Shown here: positions 26,149 to 34,954 of the stretch, one piece after another
Layout of the letters: the number at the start of each line of letters is the position of its first letter
Numbering within the stretch: the first letter of the stretch is position 1
From: Roseiarcus sp963833955
GTDB taxonomy: Bacteria > Pseudomonadota > Alphaproteobacteria > Rhizobiales > Beijerinckiaceae
Direction: 5' to 3'
NCBI GenBank assembly: GCA_963833955.1
Contig: CAWHZY010000010.1
Coordinates: 248,001-312,000, forward strand
DNA: 64,000 bases
Notes under the pieces: model-generated
Databases searched by the model: none
Seen by the model: only the letters and a program-made list of their open reading frames with translations
Told to the model about the DNA's origin: nothing
Program-made: the position numbers and the translations under genes

Positions 26149-27205
26149 TAGAGCATCGGACTGTCAGATTGAATCGTCGGGGATTCCCGCGGGGATGGGA
26201 ATGTGATTCACTTCCGGTTGGAGGTGATTTGCGATGCCGAAGCCCTATTCGCTTGATCCTCGCGAGCGTGTGGTGAGTTACGTTGAGGGCGGGTGTTCGC
26301 GGCGTGCGGCGGCGGCCCATTTCAGGGTGTCGCCCTCGTTTGTGATCAATTTGATGACGGCTTTTCGCCAACGCGGGGCGGTTGCGCCCAAGGCGCTTGG
26401 CGGCTGGCGACACAGCAAGCTCGACCCGCACCGCGACTTCATCTTGCGCCGCGTGGCGGAGAAGGACGACATCAGCATGCCGGAGCTGGCGCGCGAACTT
26501 CAAGCCGCCAGCGGCGTGAAAGTCGACCCCGCCTCGCTGTCGCGGCTTGGCTGATCCGCAACGGCCTGAGCTTTAAAAAAAAGCCTTCAGGCCAGCGAAT
26601 GCGATCGGCCCGACGTGCGCCAGGCGCGCGAGGCGTGGAAGGCTGAACGGCAGCCCAAGATGCGGACCGAGCCGCATCGGCTGATCTTCATCGACGAAAC
26701 GGGAACCAACACAAAGATGACCCGCGCGCGCGGACGCTGCGAGAGGGGCGAGCGCCTTCACTCCAAGGCCCCCTTTGGCCATTGGAAGACCCAGACTTTC
26801 GTCGCCGGGCTGCGCTGCGGCGCCCTGACCGCGCCGTGGGTCATCGACGCGCCGATGGACCGGACAATCTTCGAGACCTACGTGAGTACCCAACTCGCCC
26901 CGACCCTCGAAAAAGGCGACATCGTCATCCTGGACAACCCGCCCGCCCACAAAAGCCCGGCCGCCGAACAAGCCATCCGCGAGCGCGGCGCTTGGCTCAT
27001 GTTTCTGCCGCCCTACAGCCCCGACCTCAATCCCATCGAAATGGCCTTCGCCAAACTCAAGGCGCATCTGCGCGCCTTGGCCATCCACACCATCAACGAA
27101 CTCTGGAAGGCGATCGGCCAAATCTGCGATCTCTTCACCTCAGAAGAATGCGCAAACTACTTCGAAGCCGCAGGGTACGGATTCAAATGAGCGTCCGATG
27201 CTCTA
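26149..27205 (+). mobile_element. IS630-family insertion sequence
   Basis: The terminal inverted repeats TAGAGCATCGGAC (26149-26161) and GTCCGATGCTCTA (27193-27205) are perfect. They begin and end with TA, the target dinucleotide duplicated by IS630/Tc1-mariner elements. The element is about 1.05 kb with one transposase gene in two or three frames. It is inserted between the promoter region of the sugar ABC operon and phased-repeat copy 2. Confidence 0.93.
26234..27190 (+). pseudogene. IS630 family transposase, frame-disrupted
   Basis: DDE transposase. The first part (26234-26554) holds the helix-turn-helix domain (MPKPYSLDPRERVVSYVEGG). The second (26615-27190) carries the catalytic triad: IFIDETGTNT, IVILDNPPAHKS and SPDLNPIEMAFAKLK. 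Both halves are in the same frame, but between them TGA codons appear. The missing segment (WLIRNGLSFKK) is read in another frame. Restoring it needs a shift at about 26545 and a return at an eight-A run near 26574-26582. The A run could support slippage, but the first shift has no obvious slippery site. A decayed gene or sequence error is more likely than programmed frameshifting. Confidence 0.85.
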
Positions 27206-27260
27206 ATGATTCCAAGGTCTTGGCTGCGCTTTTGCGCAACTTGTTTTATTTGAATCGGTT

Positions 27261-27361
27261 GTAACCCATTGAAAAATCTAGATTCGAAAAAAATAAACGT
27301 TAGTAAATGAAAGAACTTTTACTAGCGTTTAAGCGCGTTTAAGAGCGTTTATTTGCGTTTA
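27261..27361 (-). repeat. Phased decamer element, copy 2 (TAAA type)
   Basis: The core GTAACCCATTGAAAA (27261-27275) is followed by two TAAA units (27294, 27304) and five inverted TTTA units ending at 27321, 27331, 27341, 27351 and 27361, all 10 bp apart. The last four are GCGTTTA. The central dyad is TAAACGTTAGTAAA - 10 bases - TTTACTAGCGTTTA. It is the mirror image of copy 3 at 34171-34270. The rest of this gap (27362-27591) holds the desaturase promoter region and no other gene. Confidence 0.85.
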
Positions 27362-27591
27362 CTTGTGCCGGTTTGGCTGTCGGAATGCGCGCCGGCGTCA
27401 TCTGCCGGGAGAGCCGCGCGGGCATTCCGGTCCCTCACCGAACGGGCAACGCTTAGCTGCGAATTGTCATCGCTTTTTCACGCCCGCGTGTCTATAAATC
27501 GTCCCGGGGATCTTTTGATCCTTACTTTCGGCGCAGTCGACCACCCGCTCGACGACGCTTTCCTACAAAGCGCATATCGGGCGGAGGCAGC

Positions 27592-28641
27592 ATGTCGGTG
27601 ACGGAAACGAAAAGCGCGGTCTGGTCGGCGCGTGACTGGGCCCAAGCGATCCTCCCTTACCGCCGTGCGAGCGCGGCTCGCGGCGTCTTCGAGCTCATTG
27701 TGACCTTCCCGCCATTTGTCGCGATCTGGACCGCGATGATGATCGCCGCGAGTCATGGCCAGTTCTGGCTTTCGTTCGCGCTGGCGCCGGTCGCCGCCGG
27801 GCTGCTCATTCGCCTGTTCCTGATCCAGCACGATTGCGGACATGGTTCATTCTTTCCCAGCAAGCTTGCAAACGACTGGGTGGGCCGAACGCTCGGCGTC
27901 CTGACGATGACGCCCTACGATCACTGGCGGCGCTGCCATGCAATTCATCACGCGACCTCGGGCAATCTCGCCCGGCGTGGGATCGGCGACATCAAGACGC
28001 TGACGGTGCGTGAGTATTTCGCCCGCAACTGGCGCGACCGGCTGCGCTACCGGCTCTATCGCCATCCCTTGGTGATGTTCGGGCTGGGCCCGGCTTATGT
28101 GTTTCTGTTGGAGAATCGCTTGCCGCTCGGCTTCGAACGCCAGCGAATGCCATGGCTCAGCACGATGAGCACCAACGCCGGCATCCTGCTTGCCGCTGGC
28201 GCCCTGATCCTGTGCGTGGGCTTCACGACGTTGCTTATCGTCCATTTGCCGATCGTCGTGCTCGCCGCCACGATGGGCGTGTGGCTGTTCTACGTCCAGC
28301 ATCAATTCGAGGCGACGACATGGTACGAAGCGACGGATTGGAGCCAGCCTGAAGCCGCCCTGCACGGCAGTTCGCATTACGACCTGCCGCTGCCGTTACG
28401 CTGGTTCAGCGCCAACATCGGCGTCCATCATGTGCACCACCTGTCGAGCGGCGTTCCTTTTTATCGGCTTCCCGACGTGTTGCGGACCTATCCCGAGCTT
28501 CGCGAAGTCAGTCGGCTGACGTTGTGGCAAAGCCTTGTTTGCGTTCGTCTCACGCTATGGGACGAGGAAACGCGGCGGCTCCTGTCGTTTCGCGAGGCGC
28601 GGACGGCGTACGCCGATTCTCGGCGCCCTAAACCAGCCTGA
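27592..28641 (+). CDS. Fatty acid desaturase
   Basis: Membrane di-iron desaturase of 349 aa that introduces a double bond into acyl chains. The three His boxes are present: HDCGHGSFF near residue 79, HAIHH near 116, and HHVHH near 278. Four or so hydrophobic helices lie between them. This pattern is that of the omega-6/delta-12-like FA_desaturase group; regiospecificity cannot be read. The ATG follows GGGCGGAGGCAGC, a good ribosome site. It is convergent with the HlyD gene and is the first gene inside the block bounded by inverted copies of the phased repeat. Confidence 0.9.
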   Translation: MSVTETKSAVWSARDWAQAILPYRRASAARGVFELIVTFPPFVAIWTAMMIAASHGQFWLSFALAPVAAGLLIRLFLIQHDCGHGSFFPSKLANDWVGRTLGVLTMTPYDHWRRCHAIHHATSGNLARRGIGDIKTLTVREYFARNWRDRLRYRLYRHPLVMFGLGPAYVFLLENRLPLGFERQRMPWLSTMSTNAGILLAAGALILCVGFTTLLIVHLPIVVLAATMGVWLFYVQHQFEATTWYEATDWSQPEAALHGSSHYDLPLPLRWFSANIGVHHVHHLSSGVPFYRLPDVLRTYPELREVSRLTLWQSLVCVRLTLWDEETRRLLSFREARTAYADSRRPKPA

Positions 28642-28689
28642 TTCCATCGTTCGGGCAGGAAAACTCTGCGAGGCCAGGAGAATTGGCCC

Positions 28690-30261
28690 TTACCTCTCCC
28701 TTAAGGCCTCGGATCGGATTCTGGCCAGGGGCGAGAGCAAGTAGTCGATCACGCGGCGGGAGTCGGTGCGGATTTCGACCGTAGCGGTCATGCCCGGGGT
28801 CAACGGGATGGTCGCGTTATCGATTTTCATCGCGCTTTCGTCGAGCGACACGGTCACCGGAAAAACGAAGCTCTCGGGCTGACCGGGGGCGGTAGGCGCT
28901 TCGGGCGCCACGTTGGCCGTCGCGGTGGCGTTGGCGAGCGCGCGTTTAGCGTCTTGCTCGGCGATGGCCGCGGAGGCGATGTTGACGACCTTGCCGTGCA
29001 GCGCGCCGAAGCGAGTGAAAGGGAAGGCGTCGATCTTGATCACCGCGTCCTGGCCGGGCTTGATGAAGCCGATATCGAGATTGGCCACGAGCGCCTCGAC
29101 CTGAAGCTTGCCGCCGATCGGCGTCAGGACGGCGAGCTGCTGGCCAGTGGTGACGACCTGGCCGACCGTGGTGACGGCCATCTGCTGGACCACGCCGTCC
29201 GCAGGCGCATAGAGCCGAGTGCGAGCAAGTCGCGCGTCCGCTTTGGCGAGCGCCTGACGGGCTTCGTCCGCCTTGCGCGCTCCGTCCGCGAGCTTGTTCT
29301 CATTGTCGGCGATGAACTGGGAGACCGTCTTGGCCTTTTCGCTGCGCACCGACCTGATCGCCGCGTCGGTTTCGATCAACTGGCCCTGGTCGGACGCGAG
29401 CGACGCCTCAGACTTTTCCAGCTCTTCCTTGGCGTTAAAAAGATCGATCTTGGTGCCAACGTTGAGGTCAATAGCCTGCTGCCTGGTCGAGACGCGCTGA
29501 TTTAAGGTCTCCATCAGCTTGTTCTGGAAAGCGATGCTCATGTTGAGGCGCTTTTGCGTCGCCAGCTTTTCGGCCATCTGCCTGTCGAGCGCCTTGAGGG
29601 CGTCGGAGAGCTGAGCGAGATCCGCACGCAAAACAGCTTCTTCCCGTAACTGGAACCGTTCGGGCAGAGCCGGGTCCCAGGCGATCTTCAACTCGGTCTG
29701 GCCGGCCAGACTTTCGACCGAGCCGGAGTCCGCCCCTGGCGCCGCATCATCCTTGCCGCGCGCGTCGAGCCGGTCCTGCGCGCTCTGGACCTCAGCCTCA
29801 GCTGCTCGCACGGCGTTGATGGCGTAACGGCGCCGGGCGACCTCGGCCAGACTCGCGTTAAGCGCGTTCTGGGCGCTCAACGCGTCGGCGTCGGCTTCCG
29901 CGGGATCGAGCTCCAAGAGCAGATCCCCCGCCTTGACCGTTTGGCCTTTCTCGACGTGAATCGCAGCGATCTTGCCCGGATCAAGCGGTTCGATCACCTT
30001 GGCGTAGCCAGCTGTCTCGATCTTGCCCGGGGCTGTCGCATGAACGTCCAGTCGGCCGAAATACGACCACACCAGCGCCGCCAGCGCGAAGGCGCTAATC
30101 GTCGCCATCAGCGCGATCGGCAGCGGAGGGGGCGGAGTTTCGAGGATTTCGAGCGCGGCCGGCAGGAATTCGCGATCGCTCCCCGTGACCAATATCGGAG
30201 GCGGCCGTGAGGGTCGGGGCTGAGGCGCGGGCGTTACTGGGGGCGCGGCGCGTTCGTTCAT
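28690..30261 (-). CDS. Type I secretion periplasmic adaptor (HlyD family)
   Basis: Membrane fusion protein linking the ABC exporter to an outer-membrane channel. It has a cytoplasmic Pro-rich N-terminus, one membrane helix (ALMATISAFALAALVWSYFG), the lipoyl half GKIAAIHVEKGQTVKAGDLL, a long coiled-coil hairpin (about residues 150-370) and a C-terminal beta domain. About 523 aa. The ATG at 30261 overlaps the stop of the ABC gene (ATGA), so the two are translationally coupled. No TolC homologue or RTX substrate gene is adjacent. Confidence 0.92.
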   Translation of the reverse strand: MNERAAPPVTPAPQPRPSRPPPILVTGSDREFLPAALEILETPPPPLPIALMATISAFALAALVWSYFGRLDVHATAPGKIETAGYAKVIEPLDPGKIAAIHVEKGQTVKAGDLLLELDPAEADADALSAQNALNASLAEVARRRYAINAVRAAEAEVQSAQDRLDARGKDDAAPGADSGSVESLAGQTELKIAWDPALPERFQLREEAVLRADLAQLSDALKALDRQMAEKLATQKRLNMSIAFQNKLMETLNQRVSTRQQAIDLNVGTKIDLFNAKEELEKSEASLASDQGQLIETDAAIRSVRSEKAKTVSQFIADNENKLADGARKADEARQALAKADARLARTRLYAPADGVVQQMAVTTVGQVVTTGQQLAVLTPIGGKLQVEALVANLDIGFIKPGQDAVIKIDAFPFTRFGALHGKVVNIASAAIAEQDAKRALANATATANVAPEAPTAPGQPESFVFPVTVSLDESAMKIDNATIPLTPGMTATVEIRTDSRRVIDYLLSPLARIRSEALRER

Positions 30262-32430
30262 GCTGGCGCCCTCATATGGTCGGACTGCAGCGCCCAAAGA
30301 CGCGCATAAAGTCCGTCCTGCCGACGGAGGAGTTCCTCATGCCCGCCGACCTCGACGATCTCGCCTCTTAGCATTCCCACGATCCGGGAACAGGGGCGAA
30401 CCGCCGCCAGGCGATGAGCAATGATGATGACGGTGCGCCCGCGCACGATCGAGCGCATGTTGTCCTGAATGATCCGTTCGCTCTCATAGTCGAGCGCAGA
30501 GGTCGCCTCATCCAGAATGAGAACCCGGGGATTTGTTACGAGCGCCCGGGCAATGGCGATACGCTGACGCTGGCCGCCCGAAAGATTGGCGCCACGTTCT
30601 TCGATCATCGTGTCGTAGCCTTGCGGTAACTGAGCGATGAATTCGTCTGCACCAGCGAGTCGAGCCGCTTGCATCACCATCACACGCGGCATGGCGGGGT
30701 CGCCAAGCGCTATGTTCTCGTGGATGGTGCGGTTGAAAAGAAGGTTCTCCTGCAGCACGACCCCGATCTGTCGGCGCAACCAGCCGGGATCGAGCTGGGC
30801 AATGTCTACGCCATCGAGCATCACCTGACCCGATTGGGGACCATACAGGCGTTGGATGAGCTTCGTTAACGTGGACTTGCCAGATCCTGACGGGCCGACG
30901 ACGCCAATCACCTCCCCCGGCTCGATCGACAGCGAAACTTTCCGCAGAGCGTCCGTTGCATCCGGCCGGTACCGCATCGTCACTTCGCGAAACTCGATCG
31001 CGCCCCGCGGGGGTGGCAGGGTCAGAAGGTTCTGCGGCGCCGGCTCCGGCGGTGCGTTTAGGATATCGCCCAGACGCGCGACCGACACCTGCACCTGCTG
31101 AAAATCCTGCCACAGTTGCGACAGCCGCAGGATCGGCTGCACCACCTGGCTCGCGATCATGTTGAAGGCGATGAGTTCGCCCACAGTCATCGTCCCTTCG
31201 ATCACCGATTGCGCGCCGACAAACAGGATCAACGCGGTGGTGATCTTGCTCACGTACTGGATGAGGTTCTGCCCGAGCGCTCCTGAAACGCCGGCGTTGA
31301 AGGAGGTGCGGACGTAAGCCGCTAGCCGCTCCTCCCATTGCGCTTGCATCATTGGCTCGACGCTCGCTGCCTTGAGGGTCTGCGCGCCGACAATCGAACT
31401 CGACCAGGAATTGCTGCGACCGAGCGCCGCGGTTGAACTTCTCGTTGATCTGTTCGCGGAGCACCGGCCGAATGAGACTGGCAATGACGATATAGACCGG
31501 TATCGAAGCCAGGACGACGAGCGTGAGCTTCACCGAATAGATGAACATCACGACGAAAAAGATCAGCGTGAAGACAAGATCGAGCAGCGAGGTCAGCCCC
31601 TGTCCGGTCAGAAAGCTGCGGATTGTCTCGAGCTCGCGCATACGGGCGACCGTCTGCCCGGCGGGGCGGGTCTCGAAATATGCAAGCGGCAGACGAAAGA
31701 GATGATGGAACAGCCGCCGGCCGAGTTCGACATCGATCCGATTGGTGGTGTGGCTCAGCGTATAGGTGCGCAGGAACTGGAGGATGGTCTCGAACAGGCC
31801 CAGCGTCACCATGCCGATCACCAGCACGATCAGCGTGGAGACGCCTTTGTGAACCAGCACCTTGTCGACGACGAGCTGGAAAAAGATAGGCGTCGCCAGA
31901 GCGAACAATTGCACAAACAGCGACGCGACGAGCACATGGGCGAGCGCGCGCCGGTAACGTAGAATCGAGGGCCAAAACCAGCGGAACCCGAATGTGGTCG
32001 GATCGACCCCCACCCCGCCGAATCGGCGCGTGATCAGCACCAGTTCGCCTGAGGACAGCGCCGCTATGTCCTCCATCGACAATTCTTGCGCCGACCGGGC
32101 GATTGGATCGACCAGCCTCGCCATCCCCTTGGTCGAACCCGCGCCCAGGACGGCGAAACCGCCCTCCTTCAGGCACAGGATCGCCGGATAAGGAATGGCG
32201 CCGAGACGCTTGGCCGTCACACCGCGAAGGATGCGCGACTTCAGTTGAAGGACATTCGCGCCGCGAACGATATCCTCAACCTGCGCATTGCGGCCGGTCA
32301 GGGCAAGTTGATGCCTCAGCTGTGCGGGGTCGCCAGCAATACGGTAGTATCCCGCGACCAACGAAAGCCCGCACAGCCCCGAGTCCAACAATTGTGCCGG
32401 CGCGGGAGATCCCATCTCGCTCTTGCCCAT
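30258..32430 (-). pseudogene. Type I secretion ABC transporter (HlyB-like), frameshifted
   Basis: Exporter ATPase of the RTX/HlyB class: N-terminal C39-like domain, six-helix membrane domain, then an ATPase with GPSGSGKST, LSGGQRQRIAIARAL and ILDEATSALD. The reading frame changes near 31397. One extra base (GAGTTCG where GAGTCG would continue the frame) splits the gene; without it the product is a normal 723 aa. In the C39-like domain the protease Cys is replaced (DSGLCGL where DCG is expected) and the His region reads GGFAVL. It is therefore a non-cleaving CLD, as in RTX transporters. The shift may be real decay or a sequence error. It is coupled to the HlyD gene downstream. Confidence 0.88.
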
Positions 32431-32908
32431 TGCGGTGGTTTATCCAACTTATATCGTTATTTTCGGCACTCACGCAATGACAATCTTTCCTGCGCGAACC
32501 TGAAGACGTCGCTCCCATACTGGCTCGGCGTCGAAATTGCCACATTATTCAAGCTAAGATGTAACGGGCGGCGTCGGCATGTTCATCTTCGCGGCCGACT
32601 AAACGACTGCGTGGCTGGCGCTAGCTTGCTCCAGCTTGGATAGTTGTGTTTGTTAAACTGAGCCCTAAACATTGCAGCGGACTTAAAGGTGTCAATCGAG
32701 GCTCTTCAATCGAAGGCGGTTGTGCCTGAGCCGCTCGCATATTTGGTGCTCGAAGCCAGATGAAATCCAGGATCACTCACCGTTGTTGGATGCGACGACC
32801 CCATGCCGCCTCGGTCGCTCAATGGGTATAGGACGGATTCCGGGCTCGAGCGGGATAGCAATGACGGCTCGACCAACTCGGATCGTGCTACGCACAAAGG
32901 AGGTTTTT
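32431..32908. other. Intergenic, promoter region of the secretion operon
   Basis: About 480 bases between the divergent secretion ABC gene and the DUF2277 gene. It is AT-richer than its neighbours near 32430-32660 and must hold promoters for both. A TCAATGGGTAT at about 32818 resembles part of the phased-element core but has no repeat array. No gene is recognised. Confidence 0.4.
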
Positions 32909-33175
32909 ATGTGCCGCAACATCCGCCCGCTATTCAATTTCGAGCCGCCCGCGAGCGAGGAGGAAATCCGCGCCTCGGCTCTTCAGTTCGTTCGCAAGGT
33001 GAGCGGCTTCGCAAAGCCCTCGCACGCCAACGCCGAGGCGTTCGAGCGCGCGGTCGACGAAGTGACGGAAGCGGCGCGGAGGCTCATCTTCTCCCTGCAT
33101 AGCGCCGCTCCGCCGCGTGATCGGGAGACCGAGGCCCGCAAGGCGCGGGAGCGATCGCGGTTGCGCTACGGATAG
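32909..33175 (+). CDS. DUF2277 family protein
   Basis: An 88-aa protein that begins MCRNIRPLFNFEPPASEEEI, the hallmark of the DUF2277 family found in many bacteria. It is helical and basic at the C-terminus; the family has no known biochemical role. AAAGGAGG precedes the ATG at 32909, making the start secure even though the frame is open upstream. Confidence 0.9.
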   Translation: MCRNIRPLFNFEPPASEEEIRASALQFVRKVSGFAKPSHANAEAFERAVDEVTEAARRLIFSLHSAAPPRDRETEARKARERSRLRYG

Positions 33176-33190
33176 GCCCCGCTTGTTGCA

Positions 33191-34042
33191 TCATGGCCCG
33201 GAATAGGCGCTGACCTCCGGAGGGCGCCAGCTTTGGAGGGCTTCGCCGCGCGGACGAAAGATCTCGACCTTCAGCGGATAGCACCGCGCGGCGTCGCTCG
33301 AATGGCTCGACCCGCAATCGCCGCCCGGGCAGGCCGACAGCGCGCCGATGAGATCGATCTCGGCAAAGAACTCGATGAAATCTCCGGGACGCACGGGGCT
33401 CGCCTTCATGAAGTAGCGGTGGGAGGCGCGCTCGTAGCCCGTGCACATGAACACATTGAGGACATCGTGGACATGTGGCTCTGCTTCGCTTGGCGGCAGC
33501 TTGGTCCGCTCGGCCAGCGCCCGCGTGAGGTTCGAATGGCAGCAATGGTGATAGTCGCCGCCGGATATCAGCCGTTGCGTGTAGGGGTCGCAGCGCGTGC
33601 CAATGACGTCATGAACGCCCGCGCCGTCGGCGTCGAAGCCGTACCAGCCGAGCGTATCGTATGTGACGGTCGCCATCGGCCTCAGATAAGGCAACGCGCT
33701 CCAAAGCCGGGAGCCGGTGGTCACATGCGTTGCATTGAGCGCCCTCGTCTTGCCGCTGAAGAACCGTTCGGCGAGATTGCCGGCGCTCCACAAATTGAGG
33801 TCGCCGACCTGCGGCCCCTCAATGCTGATGATGCGAAAGAAATGCCCCGCCGGAACGTCGAACGCTCGCCCTTCGCGTGGCGGCACGATCGTTTCGCCAG
33901 TCTTCGTCATGCCCGCGCGCGCATTGTCGTAAAATGCGGCGTCATAGGCGGGCAACCGGTCGAGCGCGTAGACGACGACCGGTTTGGCTGCGCGACGCTG
34001 GTCCGCATCCGGAGGAGGCTGCATCTGAGGTTGGCTTGTCAT
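33191..34042 (-). CDS. DUF1989 (urea carboxylase-associated) family protein
   Basis: About 283 aa, related to the proteins encoded beside urea carboxylase and to aminomethyltransferase-like DUF1989 enzymes. Conserved features include PAGHFFRIISIEGPQVGDLNLW, GDYHHCCHSNLTRAL and the C-terminal LSACPGGDCGSSH, all rich in potential metal ligands (His and Cys). The start at 34042 is chosen because GGAGG-like sequence (CCTCCTGGGTC) precedes it. The frame is open to 34111. No urea carboxylase or allophanate hydrolase gene is in the window, so its pathway here is unclear. Confidence 0.85.
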   Translation of the reverse strand: MTSQPQMQPPPDADQRRAAKPVVVYALDRLPAYDAAFYDNARAGMTKTGETIVPPREGRAFDVPAGHFFRIISIEGPQVGDLNLWSAGNLAERFFSGKTRALNATHVTTGSRLWSALPYLRPMATVTYDTLGWYGFDADGAGVHDVIGTRCDPYTQRLISGGDYHHCCHSNLTRALAERTKLPPSEAEPHVHDVLNVFMCTGYERASHRYFMKASPVRPGDFIEFFAEIDLIGALSACPGGDCGSSHSSDAARCYPLKVEIFRPRGEALQSWRPPEVSAYSGP

Positions 34043-34170
34043 GACCCAGGAGGCTAATCGAAGGCGGAGCAGCCGGCAAAAGCCGTTCTCGTCTCGTCGC
34101 ACGACGGGCATTGTACGAGCCTCGGCGTCGGTGACGCCGAATGCAACCCAACGCGCGAACGTCCGCGAAA

Positions 34171-34270
34171 TAAAAGCGTCTAAACGTCAGTAATCGCTCT
34201 TAAACGTTAGTAAATGTGCTAGCGTTTACTAACGTTTATTTTTCGGAATCGAGCCTTTTCAATGGGTTAC
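34171..34270 (+). repeat. Phased decamer element, copy 3 (TAAA type)
   Basis: Five TAAA-type units start about 34171, 34181, 34191 (TAAT), 34201 and 34211. Two inverted TTTA units end at 34228 and 34238, all in 10-bp phase. The central dyad TAAACGTTAGTAAA - 10 bases - TTTACTAACGTTTA (34201-34238) is perfect. The core TTTTCAATGGGTTAC follows at 34256-34270. It is an inverted counterpart of copy 2 over about 100 bp and closes the 7-kb block. Confidence 0.85.
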
Positions 34271-34954
34271 GTTCGTTTGGAATAAGGAAATCGGGGTGTT
34301 CTGTTTTGAGGTTGTGGTCTGCCATTTTTCAGGTGTTGCGGAACGCATCGATTGACGATCCCATTCTTTGCCTCCGCGGGCGTCGCATAGTGGGGTGCTG
34401 GCCGGCGACTGGGAATAGATATAGCACGAGTTCTGAATTTAGAAAAGAATTTGTCGTCGGAATTCGTTCCTGTCCCGATCCGCACAGAACGCCTATCGTC
34501 TCACGGAGATAAGGCGCGGAAGACATGGGTGGGCGCGAAGGTCCGACGCGGGCCTCTTGCGCCACATTGGCGCTCTTCCGCGCGACGTTGGGCGTGATCC
34601 GAAACCAGAGGGGGATGGCGGCCCGCAGCGTGCGCGCACAAAAAAGCGACCGGCGAATATGCGCCGGCTTGCTCGGTGACAGCCACCAGCCGGGCCAACT
34701 CTTAGCCGCTTGTTCAATACGTATGTATTTTCGTCGGTATCTGCTCGCTCTAAGGTCAAAATCCAATCAGTTGGACCGGGTTCGACGTGAAGCGGACATT
34801 CCCGATCGCAGAGGAGGACATTGGGGGTTGGGGCGGAGCAGCCGTTGTCGGCGTAGTTCCAACGGGCAAGTTTCGAGAAAACCGGCGAATTGCCTGAATT
34901 CGATTGACTTTGGAACCGTTAAGTCGCCTCGTGGCGACCAACGGAGCTAAATTC
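34271..34954. other. Long intergenic leader before the cyclase-ATPase gene
   Basis: About 685 bases with no convincing gene on either strand. TATAGCAC at 34420-34427 followed by TTCTGAATTT resembles 7298 downstream of repeat copy 1. The last bases supply the ribosome site ACGGAG for the cyclase. Confidence 0.4.

Noticed and set aside
26545..26600. Programmed -1 frameshift of the IS630 transposase
   Set aside because: The eight-A run alone does not join the frames; a second shift without slippery sequence would also be needed.
27261..27361. CRISPR array
   Set aside because: Units are 7 bp at 10-bp spacing with no spacers and no cas genes.
32818..32832. A fourth copy of the phased-element core (TCAATGGGTAT)
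   Set aside because: Only part of the core matches and no 10-bp-phased repeats flank it.
34329..34950. Open frames on both strands in the gap before the cyclase-ATPase
   Set aside because: No ribosome site, no recognisable family and low-quality composition.
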